Below are positions 12,096 to 25,543 of a stretch of 64,000 bases of DNA, in pieces. The translations under genes were made by a program, and so were the position numbers. The notes under the pieces were generated by a model, which was not told the origin of the DNA, made no database searches, and worked only from the letters and a program-made list of their open reading frames with translations. The DNA is from Acanthacorydalis orientalis (taxonomy: Eukaryota; Arthropoda; Insecta; Megaloptera; Corydalidae). Location: assembly GCA_034766995.1 (NCBI GenBank), contig CM068320.1:7816501-7880500 (forward strand), given 5' to 3'. Within the stretch, counting starts at the first letter, position 1; the number at the start of each line of letters is the position of its first letter.

Positions 12096-15000
12096 GTTTA
12101 CTTTGTTATCGTTGTACATTCTATTGTTGATGATTTCGCCAACCTGCCCAACGAAATTAATGAACTGACATTAACATGTTCGATATCAATGTAAATCGGT
12201 AAAGTTTGGTTATAAATAATGACGTATCGTATTCCTTTCCAGACAACCACAGTATTTTTATACATATCTACATACATTGTATCAACTTAATATATGAACG
12301 TTCAGCAACAAAAGTTATGAATGTATTTTCTGTATAAAATTGGTTTATAAGTTCCATTACTTCTAAAAAAATGATGATTCTAATAAGATAAATTAATAGT
12401 ATTCATTTATATTTAAAAAATATTTTCAATAAATTTTTTTTCCTGATCTCAATAATTAATTTTTCAGTTTATACAGACAGTTAACAAAAATGTTTCAGCA
12501 TAAAAAGATATTTATGTAAAATATTTTTTTCTTTACATAACTTCAATTAGTATAATACGCAAGTAGTTTACTAACATTATTTTTATTCACAGTAATAATA
12601 ACGTTCCGAAAGTAATTAAAAATCAAAATGTACATGACAAAAATTTAATATAAGTGACGGAACAAAGATATATAGATACGCTTTAATAATGATCAAGTGA
12701 AACAGATTGACACGACACTCATCTACACTGTATACACTTTCTCATATTCACAAAACTTTCAAATTTAATTTACACTTGAAGCAGGTAATATATCAGTTCA
12801 TATTATCTTAAACTTACTTTGCGATTTGATTACGGCGAGAGTAAGGGGACTTATATTTCAACGAGTAATAAACACGCAATGAATTTAAGAAATAAATGGA
12901 ATTTTCGAACAATTAAGTTAAATGAAATTATGCATTAGATTAAGAATTTAAGGGAATATTTATAGGTCGTGCAAGAGTTTGTTAAATTTTAAGTGACTGA
13001 ATTTGTTATTTATCTATTTTAACTGTGTTAAAATATTGGCATATTTAATCTTTTGTGTATTTACATTTTGATTCAATCGATTCCACACAGAAGATAATCT
13101 TTAAATTTTGTATTATTTCTAGAAGGAACATGAGAATGAACTAATAAATAATTTTCATAAATTAATTTTCTTTCCTTCCACAAACCATAAAACAATTTTC
13201 TGAACAAAAATATTCAATAAATTATTATTGATCAATCGAAAATTCGCATAAGCAACAATTAAACATGATCACTAATGATTCATTGAACATTTTTAATCAA
13301 AAAATTTTTGTACTTTTTGGAATGAAAAAAAGAAATCATTTATGAAAATGAATGGGTTCACAGTTCTAAAAATGTTACAATAAATAATTTTTACATACAA
13401 TAAGGCAATATGACAAAAAATATATTTTTCGTTAAAACATATTTTTTCACAAATGAATTTTGTACACCTTCACAAACTGAAAACAAATTCTGATCAAAAT
13501 GTTCAGTAATAAACTATTGATAATTTTCGATTGTTGGTTATGTGAATGTCGATAGAGATGCGATTATTCACAGAGTGTAAAGAATAATAGAAAGCGTACA
13601 ATAAACTTTTTTTATCTGAATTTTTTTATCTGCTTTAGTGCTCTCAAAATGATGGATTCGTCATTTAAATGCATATGAACAACATTTAAAAATAGTCAAT
13701 AGCCAATCATTAAATATTTTTTATGAAAATATTTTTGAGGTTTGTGGCAGAATATAATTTTTTTTATATGAAATTGAATTAATTATAGTGATAGAAACTA
13801 TATTATTATATATTAATCATGAATACTAAAGAGAATAAATTCTTAAGCTCACTTTCATATTAGCGTTATAATTAAAGAATGTTTATCTTACAACACATTT
13901 TTTATTTATTTTATTATTAAATAATATTTTAAATAGGGTAATTGAATATTATTTAAGTTTTAATATTAATTTGTTTATAATTTAAAAACTTTATATAATT
14001 TATTTGAATGCTGTCATTAATAGCTATAATAAAACTTTTATGATCTTTATGAGATTTAATACAAGTTTCATACTGGTGTATTATTTTTATAATAAAATAT
14101 ATAGAATCCAAACATATTTTTTAAAATATTATTTTCAAGCTTTAAAATAAAGCAAAACAATACATTACGAAAGATAAATATGTTCTTATTGATTATAATG
14201 TAATTATTTATTTTCATAATTTCAATTAAAAATTGTAATTTTATAATTTTTAATTAAATTAACAAATCTTACCTTGAAAAATCATGTTTTAAATCTGATT
14301 TATAAATTATTTTTTTTCGAATATTCGTCAAATGTATTATAAGAACTCAAAAAATGGCTTATTTTAAATGGTTGGTTATTGGAGTCTTAGGGTGCTTCGA
14401 CAGCTGAGGTCATTAGCGTCCAATCATTTTAAATAAAAACAATACAAATTGAAGGTATAAACTATAATTTGAAGGTAAGAAATATAATGAAAATACTTTT
14501 AATTTCATAAAATGTAAATAATAAATTAATATTTGTGTGTTATAAAATAAATATAAAAAATTACAATCGACAAATATAATACATTTAGAACATTTAAATC
14601 AACAATAATAAAAAATATTTATAGAATTGACACAAAATAGAAAAATTCTGCTCAAAAATGAGAAAAGTATAAATCTTATATCAACGTATTAGAAAAAATA
14701 TAATAATATATTTAAGGGTAATCAATTAAAAATATGTATCATAAATAAAGAAGTCCAAAATAAAAGTGACAACTAAATCCAAAGAAACACAAAAATAATA
14801 GCAAAAAATGAAAAATCTATATACATGGATTTAAAAAACAACTGAATATAATCTCTATGAAAAATTCAGCAAGTAAGATTAAGGATACAGTAGCAAGGGG
14901 AAAAAATTAATGATTTAAGGCTGAAACCTACTGCGTTAGTCGTGACCTGAATACTAATCTTTTTAAAACCTTAAGTTTTAACTTTATGAATATCATTTTT

Positions 15001-17094
15001 TTAACAAAAAGTATAGTTTATCTTCGATGAAATTCTAGTTTTCTCTGTTCATTTAATCGAAATATAAATTTAATACCTCTTTTTCTTTTTAAAAAAGTGT
15101 ACAAATATAGCCTAGAAACTAAGATTATATAATACCATTTTTTTAAAAATACATTTAGCAGTATATAAGAAGAATATTTAATAAAATATTCATAATCCGT
15201 CAATTATAACTGTAATTAATATATCTATTTTATAAATTGCTTTCTCCATTGTGTATTTTATTCACAATCTAAGTGACATATATTTTGTTGGATGAAATGT
15301 TAAAAATTATACATAAGATATTTCTTTTAATACATGTACGTGCTGTTATGCTTCTTCAAATGTCTTTATGTACATATCGATACACTTATCTCCTTTTTTA
15401 TAAAGTGAATGGGCAATTTCATATTTTAATGTTTCCACCGCTTCCATTTACAGCTCCATAGTAAAACTTGAATCTTCATATGGAAACACTTTAGAGTAGA
15501 TGTACAACCAAATCTTATTATATTTATTTTTATTCCGTATTTGAACCGAATTTTCCACATTACAGAGACTTAAATTGATCTTTTGTAAATTCGAAATCTT
15601 TTGTACAGTTTTATTTTCTATTTAGCATACTTATTTTCAACTTTTAAGATCAAAATCAGGATTATTCCTATTAAAATTTAACACTTATTTACTAAATTTA
15701 TCCTTAATAATATATAAAATATTTTGTAATTTTAAATACTGGTGCAATTTTAGTAAATTGATAACAGAATGTTATACATTTTTTATATATCTAATCTCGC
15801 CATAAACGCCAGATTGAAGCTATTTATTATTTAAAAAACAAAATATTACAAGTTTTAAATGTTAAACGCATTTAAAACCTGTAACAGCTTTCAATAACTA
15901 GCAAAAAGTACTTGTATATAAAGAAAGAAAACCGTATCGCAATAACTAGATTACAGAAAATTTGAATGAAACGAGGTCTCATTTTAAAAAGTTTCATAAA
16001 AAGGATTTTTGTATCTGATAATTACATTTTCCAACTATACCTCATACATATATCATTCATACACTTACTGCTGTTACAACATCAAAAGATATTAAAGCTG
16101 TTAATGGAAAATAACGCCTACAAAAAGAATTCAAGCCATAAAAAATAATATCTCATATTATTAAAATCGATCTGAACTTATGTTTATAAAAGAGCAACCA
16201 AATATTAATTTACTGTAGCGTAGAAATCAAATAAATTGGAAAAATAAGTGATCACTTTTTAATACTGGGATCAAAAACAAAAAAAAACATGCTTAAGAAT
16301 GAAATAATAATAAAAATAATTATTTTATATTAATACATCTCGGAAAGACTCCTAAGTAATTACAACGTTTTAGAGCGATCTTTACTAGCGATTTTTCAAT
16401 ATTTGATGCTTTTTTTATAAAAAAAATAGATCAAAACATCGACCAAATTTATTATAAAAATACTTTAGACCCGACTGATAAACTATTAAACAAAACTCAA
16501 TCCCAAAAGCAATGATACACTATTCAAAATGTTTCTACACCTACACTGTAAATAAAAAATAAAATAATTATATTACTTAATAGTTGAAAAATGAAACACG
16601 ACTTTATAAAAATAGAAACTTTTCTAGCCCAGATTTCAAACTACTGGACTAATAATTATAATAGGCTTTAAAAGGAGGACATGTACTAAAAGACAACATT
16701 CAATCTCTTAACCAACTCGTTATTAAACAGTAGCTATTTTCTCAATGTGTAAGATATGTACTGCGTTAGACGAATGACTCAAATATTTAAAGATGTGTGT
16801 GGGGGCAACAAAAAATTATTTTTAATTAATGTTTGTTTTTTATATTCCTTTAATAGCGATAATAATACGCATTCTAAGAATAAACCAATTCAATCACAGA
16901 GGTTCCTTTCTAAATTAACTCAAGTTGTATGTTATATATCCATTGATTTACTGAAGACAGATACAGAAGAAGAAAATGGTTCCTGAATGCAAGATTTCAA
17001 TTTGTTCAGAGTTCTCGCACTTCAGTTGTAAATTAAATATTTACCTACATATTAAGATATTCATTTTTAGCTAAAAATGGTAGAGCAGTTAATA
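12096..17094. other. Five kilobases of AT-rich DNA without genes
   Basis: I see no transposase, reverse transcriptase or splice-bounded frame. Frames of 60-76 codons at 15018-15461, 15966-16148 and 16756-16986 have the composition of random AT-rich sequence. A weak repeat with 37.3 kb begins at 13634 (see findings). A perfect hairpin with arms gttttaaatg/catttaaaac lies near 15850-15877. Confidence 0.55.
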
Positions 17095-18440
17095 AAGGGT
17101 GATTCAAGGTGAGTTTTCATATGACAGTGGTGAATATTTTTTAAATATTAAAGTATTTATCAATATAAAAGTGGATTTTGTAAAGTATAAACGTGTACAA
17201 AATTAATCATGGAGCAATATACGATGAAATAACGTTGGTTAAAATTATTATAGCCTATTATGAAAATGGACGTTTGAGGAAAAGTACACACTGCTCTTTG
17301 CGTGAAAATTTTGGTATACAAAATCGACCTTCTGAGAAAATAGTGTGAAATTTGATCAAGAAATTCGAAAAAACTGGGTCAGTAGTAAACATCAAAGACT
17401 TTAGCATGCTCGAGCAGGTCGGTCGGACGAGAATATTGATATGGTTTGTGAAAAAGTGACCGAGGAACCAGGTACATCGATACATCGTCGATCGCAGCAA
17501 TTGGGTCTTTCGTATTCCACTACGCAGGAAAATTTGACAAAAGATTTACATTCACATGCTTACAAGATCCAAATAGCACAAGATTTAAAGCCTAGAGATC
17601 ATCAACAGCGTCACCAGTTTGTCGAATGAATGGGTGACCAAAGAGTGGATTTTTCAAAGAAAATTGTCTTTAGTGATGAGGCGCATTTTCATCTCAATGG
17701 ATCCGTAAACAAGCAAAATTTCCACATTTAGGGATTAGAAAATTCAACAAATATTTATGAGAAGCAAATTCAGCCTCAAAAAGTGTCGGTTTGGTGTGGC
17801 TTGTGGTCTAAAGGCCTAATTGACCCATATTTTTTTTTGAAAATGATGAAAACGATGTTACAGTCAATGTCGTCGCTATCGAACCATGATAACAAACATT
17901 TTGTCGGACAAATTTGAAAATATGGGTATTGAAGATCTCTCGTTTCAACAAGACGGTGCCATCAGTCACACAGCATCAGAAATAATCGCGTTACTGCGCA
18001 CAAAATTTCTAGGCTGTGTGATCCTCGAAACGGTGACATCAATTGACCGCGAAGATCATGAAATTAGACTCATCTAGATTTCTTTATTTGCGGTTATTTG
18101 AAGAGTAAAGACTACAAGAACATACCGAACACAATTTCAGAACTTAAACATGAAATACGACGCAAAATAGCCGACATAGAATCTGAGTTGTGCCTCGATG
18201 TAATCGAAAATTATGATAAGCGCATTACGTCATACCGCAGGAGCCGCAGCGGCCATTTGAACGATGTAATCTTTCATACATAATTGTATTGAATTGAACT
18301 AAAATAATAAATAAAAAATAATATATTATTTTTTAATTTTTGTGTTTTTGTAATACAGTCATATAGAACCCACAATTAAATCATCTTTATTTGATGAAAT
18401 TTCTCTCTTATTGAAACATCCGCTAATGAATAACACCTTT
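17095..18440 (+). mobile_element. DD41D-type transposon, decayed, near full length
   Basis: Plus-strand frames give the order of a Tc1/mariner superfamily transposase with a DUF4817-like N-terminus: NFGIQNRPSEK, LIKKFEKTGSVVNIKDF, SQQLGLSYSTTQENL, YKIQIAQDLKPRDHQQRHQF, then IVFSDEAHFHLNGSVNKQNF (first Asp, about 17665), VSVWCGLWSKGLIDPYFF, DLSFQQDGAISHTASE (second Asp, about 17950) and LDFFICGYLKSKDYKN (third Asp, about 18080). Allowing for a frameshift near 18020, about 41 residues separate the second and third Asp. The frame ends at HLNDVIFHT and TAA near 18282. Ends are approximate: aaagggtgattcaagg on the left and, reverse-complemented, aaaggtgttattcatt on the right. Length of about 1.35 kb is close to complete. 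Several stops and shifts make it inactive. Confidence 0.85.
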
Positions 18441-18665
18441 GATTTTTTTTTTAGTCTAACAAAACCATTCAAATATTTCATTTATTATATTTATTATAGT
18501 ATATAAAATATATCAATTATCGCGTTTAAGCAGATTAGTGAAACATTAATATTAAAATAAGACTATTCCCCATTTTTTTCAATTTGATTACTAAATTATA
18601 AAACCTTTTTATATAAGGTATACTAGTTTCTATACTAGTTTTTTCCAATTATTATTATTATTATA

Positions 18666-18667
<2 letters not shown>
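18441..18667. other. AT-rich spacer
   Basis: No coding features. Confidence 0.5.

Positions 18668-18757
<90 letters not shown>
18668..18757. repeat. Compound (TA)n array
   Basis: Two TA runs joined by tacacatacata. Confidence 0.95.
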
Positions 18758-19009
18758 TATTGTTGCTCAACTTTTAAATTAAATTTCTTTACTAGTTATT
18801 CTTAAGATAAACAAAAAATACATTGTATTTTTCATATACTGCGTAATTTATAACAGAGGAACACTTATAATGTCAAAAACTTCTTTGCAAAACATACATT
18901 TATTTTTATAATAAATCAAAATGTCTTATTTCTTTTCAGCAAATACCATTTAATAAAAAAAAACAATTTATAGTTTTAATTTACATAGTCCATTTTATTT
19001 ATTCCATTA

Positions 19010-19011
<2 letters not shown>

Positions 19012-19082
<71 letters not shown>
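19012..19082. repeat. (TA)n array, about 35 units
   Basis: Uninterrupted TA repeat. Confidence 0.95.
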
Positions 19083-19086
<4 letters not shown>

Positions 19087-20516
19087 TGCGTTACAAATTA
19101 TTATCATTGATAAAAAATTCTATTGCATATTTTAATTTATTTTTTTATTTAACATACCTGATGGCCGGAATCACTAGTAGTTCCTTCATATTTTTCAATA
19201 ATAGTTGTTTTCGATGACTTCTTATAAATATCCTACGAAAAAAAATTCAACGAATTAATTTCAATTGACAAATGGTTTCGTCAAGTTGTCTTTTTAGTTT
19301 GCAGATTTATTTACAAGTCACAACAAAATGTTATATTTATTGATTTAAGTAGTTTGACCTACCAACCGGAAATATATTTTTCAATAGAACAGATAATTAC
19401 ATTTACATTTATTGATTGTTGTCAAATCATATACTAAAATAAAATACTTTATACATTAAAGTATGTTATAAATTTAAAAACTATAGAAGTAATTTAATAT
19501 AATATAGTTCATTTTTTTAATAAACAAAATGATAGATATTTTATTCGAATAAATCACTAAAAAAGTATTATGTAGTTAAAAAATTCAAAGAGCTCGGAAA
19601 GATCTGATAAGATATTACATCATTTACTACGATAGCATCACTAATATGTATTTTTTTTAAAGGAATCACAGAAAAATCTATTTTATAGAAGGTTTTGAAT
19701 CCAGTAAACATAGTTCTCTCTGAAACCAGTCATGAACTTCTCAACAGTATTATGCGACTAGTCATAGAACCAAAAACGTTAGAATTTTTATTAAAAATAA
19801 AAGTAATTAACGTAAAAACGTATCAGCTTCCTTTAAACTAATCTGTACTAAATCTTCAATCCACTAGAGTACAAATTATGAATGGTTTTATAATTTATGA
19901 CCTACATTAAATTATATCCAAGTATTGAACCTCTAAAATAATTTGTTATTAAAGAAATGGACAATTTTTCACTCTATTAGATGTATAATGATAGATAAAT
20001 TCTCTCAACTTTCAATGATTGGACTTAAGTAGTTTAGCCATTAACTAGAGAAAGATTTCTCAATCGTACAGAACAATCAAAAAGAATAAAGAAAGCAAAA
20101 ACTTTGTAAATTATTTGAAAACCAATAATTTATTTCAGAATCACAAGTGGAGATTAATAGAATATGACTGAATTATTTATTTTTAAACTAGTTATCAATA
20201 AACAATCCTGATTACTACTATGTCATAAAAATCATTTTACAGATTAAAAAATTATTTTCCTAATTGATAGATTTTCAGTCATTATCTAATAATTTTTAAT
20301 CATACTGTTAGTTTTTCAATACGTGTTTTTCTAAAAAAAAGATTTTCTTAAATTTAAAATGTCTTTCAACGTTCTTTTTATCTCATCTTCTTTTGTGTAC
20401 TTTCTTCAAAAGTTGTGCTGGTCAGAAAAACGTAAAAATAGAAAAGTTATCCGTAAAATTTAGTAAATAAGAAAGAATTTGTGTTAATTTTTAAATATTT
20501 TCTTGCAAATATACAG
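19083..20516. other. AT-rich tract before the candidate exon
   Basis: No motif found on either strand. If the exon candidate at 20517 is real, this would be intron. Confidence 0.45.
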
Positions 20517-20616
20517 GCGATCTTTATCCTGGTGGAATATATCTTGGTGCGATGTATGAGCCAACCAACTGGCCTTTTTATGAAAGAAGCCCCTGAAAAC
20601 AATCCACTTGGACACA
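20517..20616 (+). other. Candidate internal exon of an unknown host gene
   Basis: A 100-base GC-richer stretch is preceded by a plausible acceptor (ttttcttgcaaatatacag) and ends at a strong donor core, aca followed by gtaagtaat. One frame is open throughout: AIFILVEYILVRCMSQPTGL then FMKEAPENNPLGH. A second frame reads DLYPGGIYLGAMYEPTNWPF then YERSP before a TGA. I recognise neither product. Splice-like borders and composition support an exon. The short length, unknown product and position 75 bases before a transposon leave it unproven. Confidence 0.3.
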
Positions 20617-20691
20617 GTAAGTAATTAATACATTTATATTTCATCAAGTTCTAGTTCAGATGCCTTATATCTTTATATATATATATACACA

Positions 20692-21982
20692 GACTGGCCC
20701 ATAAGTCACGACAGGGTTTGAACAGTCGATTACTTTTTCGATTATTAATTATTTCCTTTATTTTTTTCGTGAATCGTAATCATTAGTAAAAAAATTTATC
20801 ATGGAAAAATTTTCAACTCTATAGCGCACCAAAACCATATAGTTTTAATTTGAAAACCAGCATTCAATTATTGGACGGTAGCGAGCATATCGTTGACGTT
20901 TTAATGTTGGAGTTGGAAGTCTCTCTTGGAATCAATGATTCGCCGCTTGATCAATCGTTGCCAGCAACAGGATTCCGTAAGTGACCTTCCACGTGCCGGG
21001 AGATCATTTTCTGCCAGGATAGAGGCAAATATTGAACATGTGCGACGAAGTATCGAAAAACAACCAGAAACGTCGACCCGGAGACAATCTACCTAATTGG
21101 GTATAGCTCACACGTCGCTGCAGCGCATATTAAACCTTTTCCCGTACAATATTCAACTGATACAGGAAATAAAACCTGAAGATTATCATCAGTGACGAGT
21201 AAATTATGCAATACAATTTCAACAGTTGGCGATAGAAACTGACAGGTTTATCCACCAGATGATTATGTCTGATGAGACTCACTTCCACTAGAACTGTCTC
21301 ATCAATAAACAGAATTCTAAGATTTGGAGCACCGAGAATCCAAAAGTTATACACCAATATAAATTTCACCCTCTCAAGTACAAGGTTTAGTGCGGAATAA
21401 CCTTACAATAAATCATCGAAACGTTCTTCTTCGAAAATAACAATGGTAATACAGTGATGGTCACTGAAAAATGATATCGAACCACGCTTTAAAATATTGT
21501 ACGGCCTGCAGTGTGAAATAGACCTGAAATGTGGTTTCAGCAAGATGGAGCCACTTGACATATTGCTAAAACTACAATGCAAGTTTTATGAGATATTTCT
21601 GAAGAACGAATAATTTCGAGAAGATCTACAATTGAATGGCCGCAACAGTCTCCAGATCTGATGGTTTCTGACTTTATTTGTGTGGTTACCTAAAAGAAAG
21701 GGTGTATGTGAACAAGCCTCGGACAATTCTATAACTACAGGAGAACATACGCCGAGAAATTAGAGCACTACAGCCATCGACACTAGCAGCTACCATGGAA
21801 CATGCTACAGAAAAAGCCTCTCTTTGAGAAGCCAAAAATGGACAGCGTTTCAAAGATTTTGTTTTCCGTTCATAGTGTGAATATGTCTTCCAGTTTTGTA
21901 CTTTATTATAACCAAAGATGAATAAAAATAATTAATAATCAAAAATGTTATTCATTATTCAAACCCCGTCATGGCTTAAAGG

Positions 21983-21988
<6 letters not shown>
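20692..21988 (+). mobile_element. DD41D-type transposon with long inverted repeats
   Basis: The two ends form inverted repeats of about 65 bp. The left starts gactggcccataagtcacga and the reversed right end starts gggtagcctttaagccatga. Both go on to share gggtttgaa and the inner block gattattaattattt. Between them, broken plus-strand frames match a Tc1/mariner superfamily transposase with DUF4817-like N-terminus: RRQSTQLGIAHTSLQRIL, IQLIQEIKPEDYHQ, MIMSDETHFH (first Asp, about 21271), NPKVIHQYKFHPLKYKVWCG, MWFQQDGAT (second Asp, about 21544) and WPQQSPDLMVSDFICV (third Asp, about 21670). Counting through two in-frame stops, 41 residues separate the last two Asp. Length of 1297 bp is complete. 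Stops and shifts make it inactive. (TA) repeats touch or approach both ends. Confidence 0.88.

Positions 21989-22036
<48 letters not shown>
21989..22036. repeat. (TA)n array abutting a DD41D element
   Basis: About 24 TA units beginning at the right end of the transposon. Confidence 0.95.
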
Positions 22037-22037
<1 letters not shown>

Positions 22038-23140
22038 CAATTTTTAATGTGTCTTTCAGTGTTAAAACCGATGTATCAGTTTTCAGAGCTCTCCTTTCTT
22101 TTTCAAATGCTGTTGTTTACTCATTACGTTAACGTATAAAATCCATTCGCTAGCACTTTTGTCAAAAAAGCATCATGCTTTCTTTATTATCATTTAATAT
22201 ACGCTGCATCAAATGAGATTCTGAAAATTCATACGACATCTATATTTTAAACTTCGACAAAGTTTAAATCTCTAATAATAAAAATATACATCATATTTAA
22301 CCTTTACAATAACATATGCATGATATTTTAAGATCTATTTCAATCACCACCTTGGTATCATCAAATTAATTCTTATAGATATACCACTCTTTAATAGCAA
22401 TGCAGTAAGAAATTACCCTCGCGAGTATTTTGAAGCTCCGCTGGACTCACTAAAATGCGATCCTGTCGGAGGGTCATGAAAAATTAGTTCACTAGTTTGT
22501 GATATTTTCCCAGATCAAGAATCCATCAATAATTTAAACAGCGTGAATGGTAAGGACTAGTGTTCGGTATTTGTTCCACAGCGGATTGACTACAGGTCTC
22601 TACTCAACAATGACGTCCTTAACGCCTGATTTTCTCTAGATCAGCCTTTTTACTTTTTTGATTTACATCCATACCTCCAAAAACATATTCATATCTTGTT
22701 AGTGAAGTATAAATCTAAAATACCTATAATCTATACTCAATACCAGTATTCATTACGTTTTCGAGAGAGTAGTATAGTAACTCTACAAACGATGTGTACC
22801 TTAGACCATGAACCATATTCAAATTTTCAAAACAAAACCATAGAAATTCATATCCAATTTTCCATCTTTTACCATTGTTTTACATGTTTTTTTAGTACTC
22901 CAGTTATATTATTTCTCAGTTAAAACTTGTAAAATATAATATGCTTTAATAGAAATTTCAATTCATATATTTTAAATAATAATTAAGGTTAAAAATGATA
23001 ACATAATTATAAAGGACAAATATTTTAAGATACACTGCAGACTCCATTACTTTTTTGAGCTCTAATACATTGGAAGAAGGATTTTTATACCAGAAAGATA
23101 TAATACGAGGTAGAATAAAAAAAATATATTTATATTATAC

Positions 23141-23141
<1 letters not shown>
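22037..23141. other. AT-rich tract with a GC-richer patch at 22400-22660
   Basis: The patch has one frame with long open runs broken by three stops: NYPREYFEAPLDSLKCDPVG, then CSVFVPQRIDYRSLLNNDVL. It may be a decayed coding sequence, but I recognise no family. The frame at 22696-22923 continues the same register without motifs. Confidence 0.3.

Positions 23142-23188
<47 letters not shown>
23142..23188. repeat. (TA)n array
   Basis: TA repeat ending in tgtatata variants. Confidence 0.9.
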
Positions 23189-23189
<1 letters not shown>

Positions 23190-23196
23190 CTTATGT

Positions 23197-23580
23197 ATGT
23201 ATATACGTAAATATATATTCGATACAATTTTGACAAGAAACTATAGAGGAAGTATATCGAATTTCAACACCGATTCTGTGTTAAATATACACATTCATGT
23301 GTATGTTCCAGTTCCGATAGGAATGATTAGACGGTGTCTAGCAACGTGTTCGCAGCAGGAGATAACGTTCGCGGTGACAGGTTTGAAATTTCCTTTCTTT
23401 AAAACTTTTCCAATATGCTGCGAGTCAATATCACATTATAATATACGTAGTTGGAGGGCATGCGCTCGAAACCTTCTGGTTGGGTGTAAAATTGAAGCTA
23501 TTCGTCTTTCTTATGTCATTGGAGAATATTTAAACGAAATTGTGCAGGTGCGCCAAATGAAAGGGCGACGGTCGAATTAA
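23197..23580 (+). other. Unassigned 127-codon open frame
   Basis: This frame starts just after a (TA)n array with Tyr/Ile codons. It then crosses a GC-richer region (about 23300-23580) with unbiased composition, including VPVPIGMIRRCLATCSQQEI and RSWRACARNLLVGCKIEAIR, and ends RQMKGRRSN. Length and composition exceed what is common by chance here. There is no signal peptide, clear membrane segment or known motif, and no obvious initiation context beyond the repeat-derived ATG. It could be a decayed mobile-element frame, an exon or chance. I do not assign a function. Confidence 0.25.
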
Positions 23581-23787
23581 TATTTCAACAAGTTCGAACG
23601 TGAAGAATGAACTGGAAAAATCAATTTCGTTCATTTTTTTACATTTTACGATCGAATTTCGTAACATATTGAAGTTCAGCGAGTGGGAAAAGTTTTGCGA
23701 ATAGCGTTGATTTATTTTATGTGCGTGATGTTGACCGCTTGGATATTTTTTATATTCAGATTATATGTACCCTTTGTGTGTATACAG

Positions 23788-23790
<3 letters not shown>

Positions 23791-23833
<43 letters not shown>

Positions 23834-23846
23834 ATATATACACACG
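23791..23846. repeat. TA/CATA simple repeat
   Basis: catacata, then TA units with tgta interruptions, then cacacg. Confidence 0.9.
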
Positions 23847-24244
23847 TATATTATAATACACTAAAGTATAATTAAAATAGACGTGCAAAATAACTTAGAA
23901 AGAAACAATTATCAACCATAAAAAACTAAAATTTAATAAATATTTTTTTTTAATTATTAATAGGAAAATCAATATTAATAAAATTGAATATGATATATTC
24001 ATGAATAGTATGTTTTTAAATACTAATATATCCAACTGGATTAATCCTATTTTACAAATTGTAAAAATAACTTACTTATCATTCAATGACATAATAATTA
24101 TATTGAATGATTTTTATGCGTCCTGCTTGTTTGTTGTTACTTTTCATATCAAATTTTTATGAATGCTATTTATTCAAAATGTTTATTGTATTTAGGTAGT
24201 CATAATTATTTTCAGTAATATTGAAGTCATTTTTGTACATACAA

Positions 24245-24890
24245 GAGTAAAGTAATGAAAATAGGAAGAGATGATAATCGATACCTGCATATAATATGCA
24301 ATAATCAGACACTAAAGGAGGTTGTAGAATACGAATAAATAGGAGTCAAAATTAGCAGAGATGGGAGTATTGGTCAGGAAGTACTGAGTAGGGTTAAGAA
24401 GGCAAACATAATTTACTACCAGCTTAGTCAAATAGTTATCAAAAATAAAGTGGTAAAGAAGAAGACTAAGTGAGAGCTGGACGACACTCGATAAGCTTAC
24501 AAAACGCATCACGGCAGCGGAAATGAAATTCTTGCGAAGAGTAGCAGGTAAAACAAGTAGAGGCTGCATAAGAAATGAGAGGATTAGTAAAAGCATAGAG
24601 GTAGAGACCATGAATGATATTCTGGATGAGAGACAGTTGAAATTATATGGACATGCAACCAGAACAAATGAGGGAAGTAAAGTGAGAAAACGTTTAGAAG
24701 CAAGGCCCCAAGGAAGAAAAGGAAGACTAAGAACTATGCACAAGTGATACATAGATCAGCTTATAAGACAGTAAGGAAGAACGATGAAAGAGATGAAGAA
24801 ATTGACCAATAGCAGAGATAGATGGAAGAGATGGACCAACACCGCTTCTACCTTAGAAAGCAGATAGGAAGAACTGAGAAAGAAAAAAAA
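24245..24890 (+). mobile_element. LINE 3' fragment (post-RT region)
   Basis: Plus-strand frames match the C-terminal end of an insect non-LTR retrotransposon polyprotein often annotated endonuclease-reverse transcriptase. YEXIGVKISRDGSIGQEVLS is followed by KANIIYYQLSQIVIKNKVVK. After a frame change at about 24466 comes LTKRITAAEMKFLRRVAGKT, then MNDILDERQLKLYGHATRTN, KVRKRLEARPQGRKGRL, and, past further shifts, MKKLTNSRDRWKRWT. The frame 24523-24747 is the longest intact part. The reverse-transcriptase domain itself is absent, so this is a 5'-truncated insertion. It differs from the RTE-like family at 45.4 kb and from the LINE at 38 kb, although all three share the general layout of this region. 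Confidence 0.82.
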
Positions 24891-25112
24891 ATATGTAAAA
24901 AGAACGCAATGAAACTAGAAATAAAATCAATCAAATAAACGATTAGTAAATAGACAAATCTTGTGTACATAAATAAATGTGTATATGCACTGTTCTAATT
25001 CTTGCATTTCAATATTATCGACATACGTAATTATATTTTCATTTTTAATAAACGCACTAACAAATATTTGACAACAGAGAAAAAAAATTAATATTTATCG
25101 TGTAACTAACTA

Positions 25113-25127
25113 ATATATATATATATA
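25113..25127. repeat. Short (TA)n
   Basis: Seven TA units. Confidence 0.85.
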
Positions 25128-25486
25128 CATTTATTGTAGCTTATATTTTTCTCCATCTGCTAGTCAATCAAACGGTCAGGTGTCTCTTCTAGCTTAATAG
25201 TAAATTTCAATTGCTCTTTTTCCATTTACTAGTAAACTAAGAACTATAAAACTAACATTGTCTAAAAATACCTTACTATTATATAGACTCCAAACTTGTA
25301 TTTCATAATTCGCTCGTTTTAAATATTTTTAATATTATACTAGAAGTTTTCCATGAAATCTGTAAGTTGTTCTGAATCTAAAACTTTTTTAAATTTTGTG
25401 TTAAGACTAATATTATTTTGAACCAATACCAATCAATCAATTCATATCTATACATAATCATTTGATTTGAATGATTACATGGCAGT

Positions 25487-25488
<2 letters not shown>

Positions 25489-25532
<44 letters not shown>

Positions 25533-25543
25533 AGAGAGAGAGA
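25489..25543. repeat. (TA)n followed by (GA)n
   Basis: About 20 TA units to 25529, then seven GA units. Confidence 0.95.

Noticed and set aside
24312..24752. 146-codon minus-strand frame with hydrophobic stretches
   Set aside because: Antisense to clear LINE coding sequence on the plus strand (AEMKFLRRVAGK). The hydrophobic look comes from antisense Lys/Arg codons.
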